DNA of 59,963 nucleotides, taken from positions 1 through 59,963 of the forward strand of contig VGES01000002.1 in the NCBI GenBank assembly GCA_016869765.1, given 5' to 3'. Of the stretch, positions 41,872 to 50,543 are shown piece by piece; position 1 is the first letter of the stretch; each line of letters starts with the position of its first letter. The position numbers and the translations under genes were made by a program. The DNA is from Alphaproteobacteria bacterium. GTDB lineage: Bacteria > Pseudomonadota > Alphaproteobacteria > SHVP01. The notes below the pieces were generated by a model, which saw only the letters and a list, made by a program, of their open reading frames with translations, had not been told where the DNA came from and searched no databases.

Positions 41872-42591
41872 ATGACCGACACCCTCATTGCCAAGGCCGA
41901 CTTCTGGAAGCGGCTGCAGGCCGCCCGCACGCCCGCGCACTCGGGCGGCCACCCATTCTCGAACGCGTGGAAAAAGGGTGAATTGACCCGCGCCCACCTC
42001 GGGTTCTGGGCGATGCAGCAGTACTACTACATCGAGGAAGTGACCCAGATGTTCGCAGCGCTGTTCATGCGCTTGCCCGACCTCGATGCGCGGCTCCACA
42101 TGCTGGAGAATCTCAACGGCGAGGAAGTGCCCGAGCGCCATCCCGATCTGTTGTTGCGCTTTGCCAACGCCTGCGGGTTCTCGACCGAGCGGGTCAAGAA
42201 CGCCTACATCGCGGGCGAGGTCCTGCCCTCGACGATGGCGATGCGGTCCTGGACTTATGAACTCGCGATGATCCGTCCGCTGTCGGATGCGGCAGCCGGG
42301 ATCATGGTCGCGCTCGAGGGCCAGACCCCGACGATCTACCCGCATTACATCGAGGCTGGGCGCAAGATGGGCTTCAGCGACCACGATCTCGCATTCTTCC
42401 ACGTTCACGTCACCGCCGACGAGGGCCACGAGGAGCACGGCCTCGAGATCTGCGCGCGCTACGCGACGACGCGGGCGCTGCAGGAGCGCGCCATCGCGAC
42501 GGTGACCGCCTCGGCCCGCATGCGCTATCGCATGCTGGACGGCGTCCACGACGCGACCCTCGGCGCCGGCCGCAAACAAGCCGCCGAATAG
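41872..42591 (+). CDS. TenA/PqqC-fold iron-containing redox enzyme-like protein
   Basis: 239 residues from the ATG at 41872 with GGAGGACC upstream. The all-helical haem-oxygenase-like fold is suggested by HPFSNAWKKGELTRAHLGFWAMQQYYYIEE, LEGQTPTIYP and HVTADEGHEEHG, all read in parts. The metal-ligand type His/Glu set includes Glu in YYYIEE and His/Glu in TADEGHEEHG. Relatives include PqqC, CADD-like p-aminobenzoate oxygenases and other di-iron oxidases. The downstream SDR gene begins 1 base after its stop, then a DOPA-dioxygenase-like gene, so a small oxidative pathway is likely. Substrate is unknown. Confidence 0.82.
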   Translation: MTDTLIAKADFWKRLQAARTPAHSGGHPFSNAWKKGELTRAHLGFWAMQQYYYIEEVTQMFAALFMRLPDLDARLHMLENLNGEEVPERHPDLLLRFANACGFSTERVKNAYIAGEVLPSTMAMRSWTYELAMIRPLSDAAAGIMVALEGQTPTIYPHYIEAGRKMGFSDHDLAFFHVHVTADEGHEEHGLEICARYATTRALQERAIATVTASARMRYRMLDGVHDATLGAGRKQAAE

Positions 42592-42592
42592 C

Positions 42593-43336
42593 GTGAAGCT
42601 GCTCGACGGCGCCGGCCGGGTCGCCCTGGTCACCGGCGCGGCGGGTGGAATCGGGCGTGCGCTGGTCAAGGGCCTGCGCGAAGCGGGCGCCAGGGTCACG
42701 GCCCTCGATCTGTCGGAGCCCGCGCTGACCGCCGTCTACGGCCGCGACGAACACGTAAGCACGATCGCCGGCAGTGCGGCCTCCGAAGGCGACGTCAAAA
42801 GCGCCGTGGCGGCGACCCTCGACACGTTCGGGCGGATCGATTTTGCGATCAATCTCGCCGGCATGGTCGGCGCCGGCCGGCTCGCCGAGACGAGCCTCGC
42901 CGACTGGCAACGCCTGATCGACATCAATCTGACGTCGGCGTTCCTGCTGTGCCGCGAGTGCCATCGCGCGCTCAAGGCCAGTAAGGGGGCCGTGGTGCTG
43001 ATCTCCTCCACGAATGGTCTCAATGGCGGCTCGTTTTTGTCGGGTGCCGCGTACGCGGTCGCCAAGGCCGGCATCATCAACTTGACGCGTTACCTCGCCA
43101 AGGAATGGGCTGGCGACGGCATCCGCGTCAATTGCCTCGCGCCTGGACCGGTCGCGACACCGATGCTCGATCGCCTCAAGGCGGACGAACACGCCGCCCT
43201 CAAGCGCGCGATCCCGATCGGTCGCTATGCCACCGCGGAGGAATGCGCGGCGCAGATCCTGTTCTTCTGTTCGACGCACGCCGGGTCGACCACCGGGACG
43301 GTGGCCAACATCTCGGGCGGCCTGGTGCTCGATTGA
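42593..43336 (+). CDS. Short-chain dehydrogenase/reductase
   Basis: 247 residues from a GTG at 42593, overlapping nothing but starting one base after the previous stop. The cofactor motif is TGAAGGIGRA (14-23), followed by ALDLSEP (Asp favours NAD). NLAGMVG is the NNAG equivalent, and the catalytic set is SST and YAVAK. The C-terminal IGRYATAEECAAQILFF is typical of 3-oxoacyl-ACP-reductase-like SDRs. It probably oxidises an alcohol made by the upstream oxygenase-like protein or reduces a ketone; this is inferred from its place. Confidence 0.9.
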   Translation: MKLLDGAGRVALVTGAAGGIGRALVKGLREAGARVTALDLSEPALTAVYGRDEHVSTIAGSAASEGDVKSAVAATLDTFGRIDFAINLAGMVGAGRLAETSLADWQRLIDINLTSAFLLCRECHRALKASKGAVVLISSTNGLNGGSFLSGAAYAVAKAGIINLTRYLAKEWAGDGIRVNCLAPGPVATPMLDRLKADEHAALKRAIPIGRYATAEECAAQILFFCSTHAGSTTGTVANISGGLVLD

Positions 43337-43338
43337 AC

Positions 43339-43698
43339 GTGCCCCCGATCACCGGCTACCACGCGCACATCTACTACGACGCGGCGAGCCGCGAGACCGC
43401 CGCCATGGTTCGTGCCGAGGTCGAACGCACGTTCGTCGTGCGCATGGGCCGCTGGCGGGACGAACCCGTCGGCCCTCATCCGCAGCCGATGTACCAGGTG
43501 GCCTTCGAGCCCGCTGTGTTCGCCGAGATCGTACCGTGGCTGATGCTGAACCGCCGCGGTCTCACCGTTCTCGTCCACCCCGAAACCGGGGATGACGTGG
43601 CCGACCACGAGGTTCATCCCCTGTGGTTGGGCGAGAAGCTCACGCTCGACATCGAGATGCTGAGGCGCTTCATCGCCAAGGAGCGCGGCGAGTCCTGA
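43339..43698 (+). CDS. DOPA 4,5-dioxygenase-like small extradiol-type protein
   Basis: About 119 residues. I favour the GTG at 43339, which gives the family start MPPITGYHAHIYYD; a TTG at 43333 overlaps the SDR stop. His-rich blocks match the family: YHAHIYYD near the N-terminus, GPHPQPMYQVAF in the middle, and VLVHPETGDDVADHEVHPLWLGE at the end, read in parts. Fungal homologues cleave DOPA extradiol-fashion; bacterial ones are largely untested. With the upstream SDR and TenA-fold protein it forms a three-gene unit that may handle an aromatic or amine compound. Confidence 0.85.
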   Translation: MPPITGYHAHIYYDAASRETAAMVRAEVERTFVVRMGRWRDEPVGPHPQPMYQVAFEPAVFAEIVPWLMLNRRGLTVLVHPETGDDVADHEVHPLWLGEKLTLDIEMLRRFIAKERGES

Positions 43699-43717
43699 CC
43701 GAGGGACGGGCCGCGGG

Positions 43718-44713
43718 CTACGCCCCGAGGGGCGTGTGACAGCGCACCGTGGCCGCGCCGATCGACCGTGCCGCGGGCGCTTCTGTCCGGCAGCGATCTT
43801 TCGCCACGTCGCAACGCGGGTGAAAATGACAACCCTGAGGGCGATCGATTGGGCTCGGGATCTCGCCCTGGACCGGCGTACGCACGCGCCCGGTCATCGC
43901 CAGGTCAGGGACGGCATCGAGCAGCATCCGCGTGTAGGGATGCCGCGGCGCCGAGAACAGCTCGTGCGTCGTCGCCACCTCGACCAGCCGGCCGAGGTAG
44001 AGCACACCCACCTCGCTCGCCATATGACGGACAACGGCGAGGTTGTGCGAGATGAACAGATAGGTGAGCCCGAACTGCTCCTGCAGGTCGCGCATGAGGT
44101 TGAGAATCTGCGCCTGCACCGAAACGTCGAGCGCCGAGGTCGGTTCGTCGCACACCAGGAACTGGGGGTTGCCGGCGAGGGCCCGGGCGATTGCGACGCG
44201 CTGACGCTGCCCCCCTGAGAACTCGTGCGGATACTTGAGCCCGTCACGCGGATCGAGACGGACGAGGGCGAGCAACTCGCCCACCCGGTGCTGTACCGCC
44301 GCCGTGTCGCCCAGAAGCCCGAAGGCGCGGATCGGCTCGGCGATGATGTCGGCGACCCGCATGCGCGGGTTGAGGCTGGCGTAGGGGTCCTGGAAGATCA
44401 TCTGGAACCGTCGACGGATTTGGCGCATCTCGGACGGGTTCTTGATCCGCGCGATGTCGGCGCCGTCGAAGCGGATCGTTCCGGCGCTGGGGGCAATCAA
44501 GCCGACGATGATGCGGGCGATCGTCGATTTGCCCGAACCCGATTCGCCCACGAGCGCGAACGTTCGCCCCGCCGGAATGGCAAACGAGACGTCATCGACC
44601 GCATGCAGGAACTGCTGACGATGTCCTTCGATGACCCGGTTGAGCCACGGCTTGGACACGTCGAACACGCGCCGGAGTCCTTCGACTTCGAGCAGGGCGC
44701 GACCGTCGCTCAC
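43718..44713 (-). CDS. Peptide/nickel-type ABC transporter ATPase (DppF/OppF-like)
   Basis: 331 residues. Walker A is GESGSGKST, the signature is SGGQRQRVAIARAL, and Walker B is LVCDEPTSALD. The C-terminal oligopeptide-type Cys motif (CHFHPRCDVAKDRC) is present, which in this family may bind an iron-sulfur cluster. It overlaps the upstream DppD-like gene by 4 bases (ATGA). It is the last gene of a five-gene transporter operon: binding protein, B, C, D, F. Confidence 0.95.
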   Translation of the reverse strand: MSDGRALLEVEGLRRVFDVSKPWLNRVIEGHRQQFLHAVDDVSFAIPAGRTFALVGESGSGKSTIARIIVGLIAPSAGTIRFDGADIARIKNPSEMRQIRRRFQMIFQDPYASLNPRMRVADIIAEPIRAFGLLGDTAAVQHRVGELLALVRLDPRDGLKYPHEFSGGQRQRVAIARALAGNPQFLVCDEPTSALDVSVQAQILNLMRDLQEQFGLTYLFISHNLAVVRHMASEVGVLYLGRLVEVATTHELFSAPRHPYTRMLLDAVPDLAMTGRVRTPVQGEIPSPIDRPQGCHFHPRCDVAKDRCRTEAPAARSIGAATVRCHTPLGA

Positions 44714-45720
44714 CGCGCCACCACCGCCTGAAGATCCGATCGCCGCAATTGCTCGTCGTCGAGCCAGCAGGCGACCTCACTCGAACCAACGACCCGGGCG
44801 CTCGGCCGCTCGCGGCGGCACCGGTCGAGGACGGACGCGCAGCGCGGATTGAACGCGCAGCCCGAGGGGATGGCGTTGAGCCTGGGCATGGCGCCCGGTA
44901 TCTGCGTCAAACGGTCGGCCTCCGCGGCAGGATCGGGGATCGAGCCCATGAGCCCACGCGTGTAAGGATGGCGCGGCGCCTTGACGACATCGCGCACCGG
45001 CCCGATTTCGACGATACGCCCGGCGTACATCACGGCGACCCGGTGGGCCAGTTCGGCGATCACGCCCATGTCGTGCGTGATCAGGATGATCGCCATGTTC
45101 TTCTCGCGGCACAGGCGCTTCAGCACCGCGATCACCTGCGCCTGAACCGAGACATCGAGAGCCGTGGTCGGTTCGTCGGCGATCACCAGTTCCGGTTCGG
45201 CGGCGAGCGCCAGGGCGATGATCACGCGCTGTCGCATGCCGCCGGAGAATTCGTGCGGATAGGAGTCGATTCGTCGCTCGGCCGCCGGGATTCCGACCTC
45301 GACCAGGAGATCCACGGCGCGCTGGCGTGCCTGGGCCGGAGACAACGGCAGGTGGGTCTGGATGGTCTCGACCAACTGCTGACCGACGGTATAGAGCGGA
45401 TTGAGAGAGGTCAGCGGATCCTGGAACACCATGCCGATGCGTCCGCCACGCACACGGCGCATCGCCCCGCGATCGAGTTGGTCGATTCGCTCCCCCTTGA
45501 GACGAACCTCGCCGCCGGCGATCCGTCCCGGCGGTTCCAGGAGGCCGATCACGGCCGCTCCGGTGATCGATTTCCCGGCCCCCGATTCGCCCACCAACCC
45601 CAGAACCTCGCCTTGCCGGAGTTCGAAGGACACGCCATCGACGGCACGCAGCACGAGGCCGCGCCGCGTCGGAAACTCGACCACCAAGTCCTTGACCGAC
45701 AGGAGCGGTGCCTCGGCCAT
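44710..45720 (-). CDS. Peptide/nickel-type ABC transporter ATPase (DppD/OppD-like)
   Basis: 336 residues from the ATG at 45720, 2 bases after the DppC-type stop; a TTG 6 bases upstream is also in frame. Walker A is GESGAGKSITG, the signature is SGGMRQRVIIALAL, and Walker B is VIADEPTTALD. The C-terminal Cys motif is GCAFNPRCASVLDRC. It pairs with the DppF-type ATPase to drive import. Substrate is not defined by the ATPase. Confidence 0.95.
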   Translation of the reverse strand: MAEAPLLSVKDLVVEFPTRRGLVLRAVDGVSFELRQGEVLGLVGESGAGKSITGAAVIGLLEPPGRIAGGEVRLKGERIDQLDRGAMRRVRGGRIGMVFQDPLTSLNPLYTVGQQLVETIQTHLPLSPAQARQRAVDLLVEVGIPAAERRIDSYPHEFSGGMRQRVIIALALAAEPELVIADEPTTALDVSVQAQVIAVLKRLCREKNMAIILITHDMGVIAELAHRVAVMYAGRIVEIGPVRDVVKAPRHPYTRGLMGSIPDPAAEADRLTQIPGAMPRLNAIPSGCAFNPRCASVLDRCRRERPSARVVGSSEVACWLDDEQLRRSDLQAVVAR

Positions 45721-45722
45721 CG

Positions 45723-46688
45723 TCAACGCAACTTCGGATTCAGTACATCACGCAGCCAGTCGCCGAGCAGGTTCACGGCAAGCGCCAGTGCAAGCAGGGT
45801 CACCGCGGGGAACAGCAAGATCCACCACTCCCCGGATACGATGTACTCCTGACCGACCCGAATCAGAGTGCCGAGCGAGGGTTGCGTCGGCGGCACGCCG
45901 ACGCCGAGAAACGATAACGTTGCCTCGGCGATGATGGCGAGCGCGAGCCCGAGAGTCGCGATCACGAGCACGGGACCCAGAACGTTGGGCAGCACGTGGC
46001 GCATCATGATGATCGCCGGATGCAATCCGATGACGCGCGCCGCCTGGACATATTCCTTGTTGCGCTCGACCATGGTGACGCCGCGCACGGTGCGGGCATA
46101 TTGCGGCCACTCGGCGAGGCCGATCGCCAGGATCAGGACCGGCACGGCGAGTTCGTTCTGGCTCCCTGGCGGGATCAACGTGCGGGTGAACCCGAAGATC
46201 ATCAGCGCGACGAGGAGCGATTCGAACGTGAGCTGGATATCGGCCGTGCGCATGATGACCGAATCGAGCCAACCGCCCCGGTATCCCGCGATCAGCCCCA
46301 GCGTGACACCGAGCACCATCGAGAATGCGACCGCGGCAAAGCCGACGAACAGGGAGACCCGCGAGCCATAGAGAATGGTCGAGAACACATCGCGCCCCTG
46401 ATCATCCGTCCCGAGCAGGAACGTCTTGCCCGTGAACATGTTTGGCGTGAGAGGCGCAGTCTTGCCTTCCATCAGGTTGAGGCTGCCGGGATCGAACGGA
46501 TTCTGCGGCGCGATCCACGGCCCGAAGATCGCCCCGAACAGGAGCAGCAACACGATGACGGCGGCGACGATCGTGACCGGCGAGTGCCGAAACGAATAGG
46601 CGATATCCGAGTCCCAGGCGGCCGCGATCCGTTCGCGGAGCGAGGGCCGCGTGCGTACCGGCGCCGGTGCGGCCGAGGTTTCAGTCAT
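45723..46688 (-). CDS. Peptide-type ABC transporter permease (DppC-like)
   Basis: 321 residues from the ATG at 46688, which overlaps the DppB-type stop (ATGA). It has a DppC-type cytoplasmic N-terminus, then a first membrane segment (VTIVAAVIVLLLLFGAIFG) and the periplasmic FLLGTDDQGRDVFSTILYGSR loop, read in parts. The coupling motif is EYVQAARVIGLHPAIIMMRHVLPN (EAA-type). About six membrane segments. The reading frame remains open upstream, but that is antisense-like translation inside dppB and is not part of the gene. Confidence 0.93.
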   Translation of the reverse strand: MTETSAAPAPVRTRPSLRERIAAAWDSDIAYSFRHSPVTIVAAVIVLLLLFGAIFGPWIAPQNPFDPGSLNLMEGKTAPLTPNMFTGKTFLLGTDDQGRDVFSTILYGSRVSLFVGFAAVAFSMVLGVTLGLIAGYRGGWLDSVIMRTADIQLTFESLLVALMIFGFTRTLIPPGSQNELAVPVLILAIGLAEWPQYARTVRGVTMVERNKEYVQAARVIGLHPAIIMMRHVLPNVLGPVLVIATLGLALAIIAEATLSFLGVGVPPTQPSLGTLIRVGQEYIVSGEWWILLFPAVTLLALALAVNLLGDWLRDVLNPKLR

Positions 46689-47668
46689 GAACGGGCCGTC
46701 GCGTGATCGGTGCGCAGCCGCGGATCGACTCGGTAGTACGCAAGGTCGACCACGAGGTTGACGACGACGAAGAACGCGGCGACAAGGACGAGATAACTCG
46801 CCATCATTGGGACATCGACGGCCTGCACCGAGGCCACGAACAAGAAGCCGACACCCGGCCACTGGAACACGGTCTCCGTGATGATGGCGAAGGCCACGAG
46901 AGAGCCGAGGCGAATGCCCATCAGCGTGATCACCGGAATCAGCGTGTTCTTGAGCGCGTGGCCATAGTGGATGGCGCGATCGTGCAGGCCGCGCGCCCGG
47001 GCGAACTTGATGTAGTCGGTGCGCAGGACCTCGAGCATTTCCGAGCGCACCAGGCGCATGATCAAGGTCATCTGGAACAATCCGAGGGTGATCGTCGGCA
47101 GGACCAGCGAACGCAGGCCACTTTGCGTCAAGAAGCCGCTCTTCCAGCCACCCACATCGACGACTTGGCCTCGCCCGAAGCTGGGCAGCCAGTTGAGTTC
47201 GACCGAAAACAAGAAGATCAACCCGATACCGATCAGGAAGGTGGGCAGCGAAACGCCGATGAGGGACAACGTCATGGCCGCATGCGAGAGCGCGCCGTCG
47301 CGATGCAAGGCGGTATAGACGCCTGCCCCGATCCCGAACACGAGGGCGAACATCGCCGCACACAGGGCCAATTCGAGCGTGGCCGGCAGGCGCTCTTGAA
47401 TCAGGTCCATCACGGGCCGGCCGACGCGGTAGGAAATTCCAAAGTCACCGTTCAGCGCATTGCCGACAAACCGTGCGAACTGGACCGGGAACGGTCGATC
47501 GATCCCCAGGCGCTCGGCCATCGCCGCACGGTCGGCCGCAGTCGCCTCCTGGCCAACCATGATCGAAACCGGGTCGCCTACGAAACGAAACATCGAAAAC
47601 GCGACGAACCCCACGACCAACATGACGAGGACGGCCTGGGCGATGCGGCGAATGAGGAAAGCGATCAT
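46685..47668 (-). CDS. Peptide-type ABC transporter permease (DppB-like)
   Basis: 327 residues with six membrane segments. It starts MIAFLIRRIAQAVLVMLVVG, typical of DppB. The EAA-type coupling loop is DYIKFARARGLHDRAIHYGHALKN. Conserved GDFGISYRVGRPV and LPTITLGLFQM are present. Its gene is separated from the binding-protein gene by 72 bases that hold a GC hairpin (47689-47720). Confidence 0.94.
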   Translation of the reverse strand: MIAFLIRRIAQAVLVMLVVGFVAFSMFRFVGDPVSIMVGQEATAADRAAMAERLGIDRPFPVQFARFVGNALNGDFGISYRVGRPVMDLIQERLPATLELALCAAMFALVFGIGAGVYTALHRDGALSHAAMTLSLIGVSLPTFLIGIGLIFLFSVELNWLPSFGRGQVVDVGGWKSGFLTQSGLRSLVLPTITLGLFQMTLIMRLVRSEMLEVLRTDYIKFARARGLHDRAIHYGHALKNTLIPVITLMGIRLGSLVAFAIITETVFQWPGVGFLFVASVQAVDVPMMASYLVLVAAFFVVVNLVVDLAYYRVDPRLRTDHATARS

Positions 47669-47683
47669 CGCGTCATTCTGACA

Positions 47684-47729
47684 TGACAGCGCCCCGCCCG
47701 GGCAACGCCGGACGGGGCGCCAAATGTCA
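47684..47729 (-). terminator. GC-rich hairpin between binding-protein and permease genes
   Basis: GCGCCCCG (47689-47696) pairs perfectly with CGGGGCGC (47713-47720), and flanking TGACA / TGTCA extend the symmetry. There is no strong T-run on either side, so it is more likely an mRNA-stabilising or partial-termination hairpin that keeps the binding protein in excess over the permeases, as is common in such operons. Confidence 0.5.
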
Positions 47730-47740
47730 CACTGCGGAGA

Positions 47741-49315
47741 TCAGTTGATGTACTTCACGAACAACTGGTTCTCGTCTTGCACCCGGACGTTGAAGCGATT
47801 CTTCATGCCCCAAGCCAGGGTCTGGTTGTGCAGCGGGATGTAGAGCGCTTCGTCCTTGGCCCACTTGAGGACCTCGGCAATCGTCGCATCGCGCTTCTTG
47901 AAATCGACCTCCGCCGTGAGCGACTTGATCTTGTCGTCCATGTCCTTGTTCTTGACCCGGGTCGCATTCCAGCCACCGCGCGAACCCTCACGCGAGTGGT
48001 AGAGGAACGACAGCACGTACTCCGCGTCGTAGGTGGGAACGCCCCAACCGAGCAACCAGAAGTCGACCTCGTCCTTCTGGATTTCCGGCGAATGCTGCGC
48101 CATCGGCCGCGCCGCCAGGTTCACCTTGACGCCGATCTGGCCGAGGAAGCCGACGACCGCCTGACAGATCTTCTCGTCGTTGACGTAGCGGTTGTTCGGG
48201 CAGTGCAACGTGATGCCGAAACCGTTCGGGTAGCCTGCCTGGGTCATCAGCGCCTTGGCCGCGTTGATGTCCCACGTCGGAATCGCGTCGAGGTCCTTGG
48301 TGTAGCCATGCACGGTCGGCGGCACGAGCGTCCCCGAGGGGATGGACTGGCCCGCCATCACGACGGTCTTGATCGCCTCGCGGTTGATCGCCATTTCCAT
48401 CGCCTTACGCACGCGCTTGTCGCCAAGCGGGTTCTTGCCCTGGACGTCGTCCCACTTGATGTCGGCGTCGCCGGCATTGAGGCCGAGGAAGATCGAACGA
48501 TTCTCGAGCCCGAGATTGACCCGCAAACCGCTGGTCTGGGACACCCGCGTGATGTCCTGCACCGGCATGTCCTGGACGAAGTCGAGCTCCCCCGACAGGA
48601 GCGCAGCGATACGCGTGCCAGCCGCGGTGATCGGCGTGTAGACGATCTCGGTTACCTTTAGCGGAAACTGGCCTTTGCCCCAGTAGTTCGGGTTGGCGCG
48701 CATTACGGTCCGAACGTCGGCTTCGCGGGTGACCAACGCATAGGGACCGGTCCCGTTCGTGTTGCGGACGGCGAAGTTCTCTTCCTTGTTCTTGAAGTCT
48801 TGCGCCTTGACGACGTTGTTCGCCTCCGCCCACTCCTTGTCCATCATGAACAGGTTCGTCAGGTTGTTGACGAGCAGCGGGTTCGGGCCTTCGGTGGTCA
48901 TGCGCACGGTCAGGTCGTCGACCTTGGTGACATTGACGACCGACGTCAGGAGACCGCGCAGGTCCGAGGTCTCACCCTTTGCCCGATTGATCGAGAAAAT
49001 CACGTCATCGGCGGTGAACGCGTTGCCGTTGTGGAACTTGACGTTCGGGCGAAGCTTGAACTCCCACACGTTCTTGTCGGACGTGATCGACCAGGACGTC
49101 GCCAGCGCCGGCACGATCTTCGATTCCTGGTCGCGGTGGACCAGCGGCTCGTAAATCTGGTGCAACACGCCGAAGTTCTGGCCCGAGTTCTGGGCGTGCG
49201 GATCGAGCGTCGTGGCGTCCTGACCACGGGCCCATCGGAACGTTTCGGCCTGGGCCGAGACTGCAAAACAAATGGCAAGCGCGGTCGCGCCCGCCAACGG
49301 AGCGATTTTCCTCAT
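47741..49315 (-). CDS. Extracellular solute-binding protein, family 5 (peptide/nickel type)
   Basis: 524 residues from the ATG at 49315 with GGGAGG upstream. A signal peptide covers about 1-24 (cleavage near VSAQA-ETF). Family 5 features are FRWARGQDATTLDPHA, LATSWSITSDKNVWEFKLR, FHNGNAFTADDVIFSINRAK and, near the end, LPLHNQ-like YIPLHNQTLAWGMKN. It binds peptides or another compound in the periplasm for the DppBCDF-like proteins encoded downstream. The ligand is not readable. The region 49316-49501 upstream holds its promoter and no gene. Confidence 0.94.
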   Translation of the reverse strand: MRKIAPLAGATALAICFAVSAQAETFRWARGQDATTLDPHAQNSGQNFGVLHQIYEPLVHRDQESKIVPALATSWSITSDKNVWEFKLRPNVKFHNGNAFTADDVIFSINRAKGETSDLRGLLTSVVNVTKVDDLTVRMTTEGPNPLLVNNLTNLFMMDKEWAEANNVVKAQDFKNKEENFAVRNTNGTGPYALVTREADVRTVMRANPNYWGKGQFPLKVTEIVYTPITAAGTRIAALLSGELDFVQDMPVQDITRVSQTSGLRVNLGLENRSIFLGLNAGDADIKWDDVQGKNPLGDKRVRKAMEMAINREAIKTVVMAGQSIPSGTLVPPTVHGYTKDLDAIPTWDINAAKALMTQAGYPNGFGITLHCPNNRYVNDEKICQAVVGFLGQIGVKVNLAARPMAQHSPEIQKDEVDFWLLGWGVPTYDAEYVLSFLYHSREGSRGGWNATRVKNKDMDDKIKSLTAEVDFKKRDATIAEVLKWAKDEALYIPLHNQTLAWGMKNRFNVRVQDENQLFVKYIN

Positions 49316-49443
49316 TGAGAGAGCCTCCCTGTTGGGGCCACGCCCAAGTATTCGGACGCAGCGATTAGGCAAAGTTTAGGATTGGCTCAGTGGGGCGTCA
49401 AAACTCGACGCCGTGAGATTCCCGCGGCGCTTCCGGGCGGCCA

Positions 49444-49474
49444 CCTACGGTTCATGCTCCGTTCTGTCCGTAGG
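49444..49474. other. Inverted repeat CCTACGG / CCGTAGG
   Basis: Two perfect 7-base arms (49444-49450 and 49468-49474) with a 17-base spacer lie between the SDR stop at 49502 and the binding-protein start. It could end transcription of the SDR gene or be an operator. There is no T-run, so I cannot decide. Confidence 0.25.
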
Positions 49475-49501
49475 AACCCGTACGTGTCCCTGAACGGACC
49501 A

Positions 49502-50248
49502 TCACAGCATCACATCGCCACCGTTCGGGCTCACGGTCTGTCCGACCATGTGATCGGCTTCGTCGGAGGCGAGGTACACGTACGCCGGCACGATCTGATC
49601 GACACGGGCCAGCCGACCCTTGGGGATGGTGCGCCGAATCGCGTCCCAGCGTTCGGGTTTGACCATCGGCGTCACCGTGGCGCCGGGCGCAACGCAGTTG
49701 GCGTTGACGTTCCTTTCGCCGATCTCTCGCGAGAGCGAACGGGTGAAGGCGAGTATGCCGGCCTTGGCAGCGCAATAGTGCGAGCCACCGGCCGAACCGG
49801 CGTAGCCCAGTTGAGAGGCGGTGGAGATGATCTTGCCGTAGTTGCGCGCGTACATGTGCGGCAGGACGTAATGCGTACATAGAAACACGCTGCGCAGATT
49901 GATGCGGATCATCTCGTCCCACTGCGCCACCGACATGTCCTCGACCAATGCGCGGGTCGAAATACCTGCGTTGTTCACCAGAACGTCGATGCGATCAAAC
50001 CTCTTGAGCACGGCCTTCACCATCCGACGGACGGCCGCGTCGTCGGAAACGTCGGCCTCGACGAGAAGTGCCCGCCGGCCCGCCCTGCGCACGGCGGACG
50101 CAATCGCATTGGCGTCGGCGCGCTGGGCGCGGGTCGGGTAGTTGATGACCACATCCGCGCCTTCCTTGGCGTATGCGATCGCAACACCAGCGCCGATGCC
50201 GGATGAGGCGCCGGTAATCAGGGCGATTTTGTTCTCGAGCTTTTTCAT
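49502..50248 (-). CDS. Short-chain dehydrogenase/reductase
   Basis: 248 residues from the ATG at 50248 (MKKLENKIALITG), with AAGGGGAA upstream. The cofactor motif is TGASSGIG (12-19). NYPTRAQRAD after the second strand suggests NADP (Arg residues in place of Asp). NNAG and the catalytic set S-T-A-S and YCAAK are present. The C-terminus ends GQTVSPNGGDVML. It resembles glucose/3-oxoacyl reductase-like SDRs. It stands alone between the transporter operon and the ZnuA-like gene. The 295-base region upstream (50249-50543) has no confident gene. Confidence 0.9.
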   Translation of the reverse strand: MKKLENKIALITGASSGIGAGVAIAYAKEGADVVINYPTRAQRADANAIASAVRRAGRRALLVEADVSDDAAVRRMVKAVLKRFDRIDVLVNNAGISTRALVEDMSVAQWDEMIRINLRSVFLCTHYVLPHMYARNYGKIISTASQLGYAGSAGGSHYCAAKAGILAFTRSLSREIGERNVNANCVAPGATVTPMVKPERWDAIRRTIPKGRLARVDQIVPAYVYLASDEADHMVGQTVSPNGGDVML

Positions 50249-50543
50249 GTCCAAGCGTTCCCCTTGCGACGGACCGGTGGGTACCCTAGCACCCGGTGCC
50301 GCGCGAAAGGAGCTACGACCAAGTAGCAACGATTTCACCGCGGACGAACCTCCGATGAGCGCAGGGCCGATCCCGGTCAGGAGTTCTTCAGTGTCACGGC
50401 GCTGGACATTGGTGAACGAACCGCGGTCACACACCTCGGTGAGTTCGCCTACGGCCGCTACGACCTGACGGACAACGCAACGGGATGACCGTCGAGGCGT
50501 CGTCGGCCGCAGTTCTGCGGGTTCGATAAGCCCGACACCCGAT

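Noticed and set aside
50320-50488. Forward-strand fragment reading ...FFSVTALDIGERTAVTHLGEFAYGRYDLTDNATG then stop
   Set aside because: It has a protein-like feel and could be the end of a lost gene, but it is only about 55 codons, has no start signal, and I recognise no family. Not reported as a gene.
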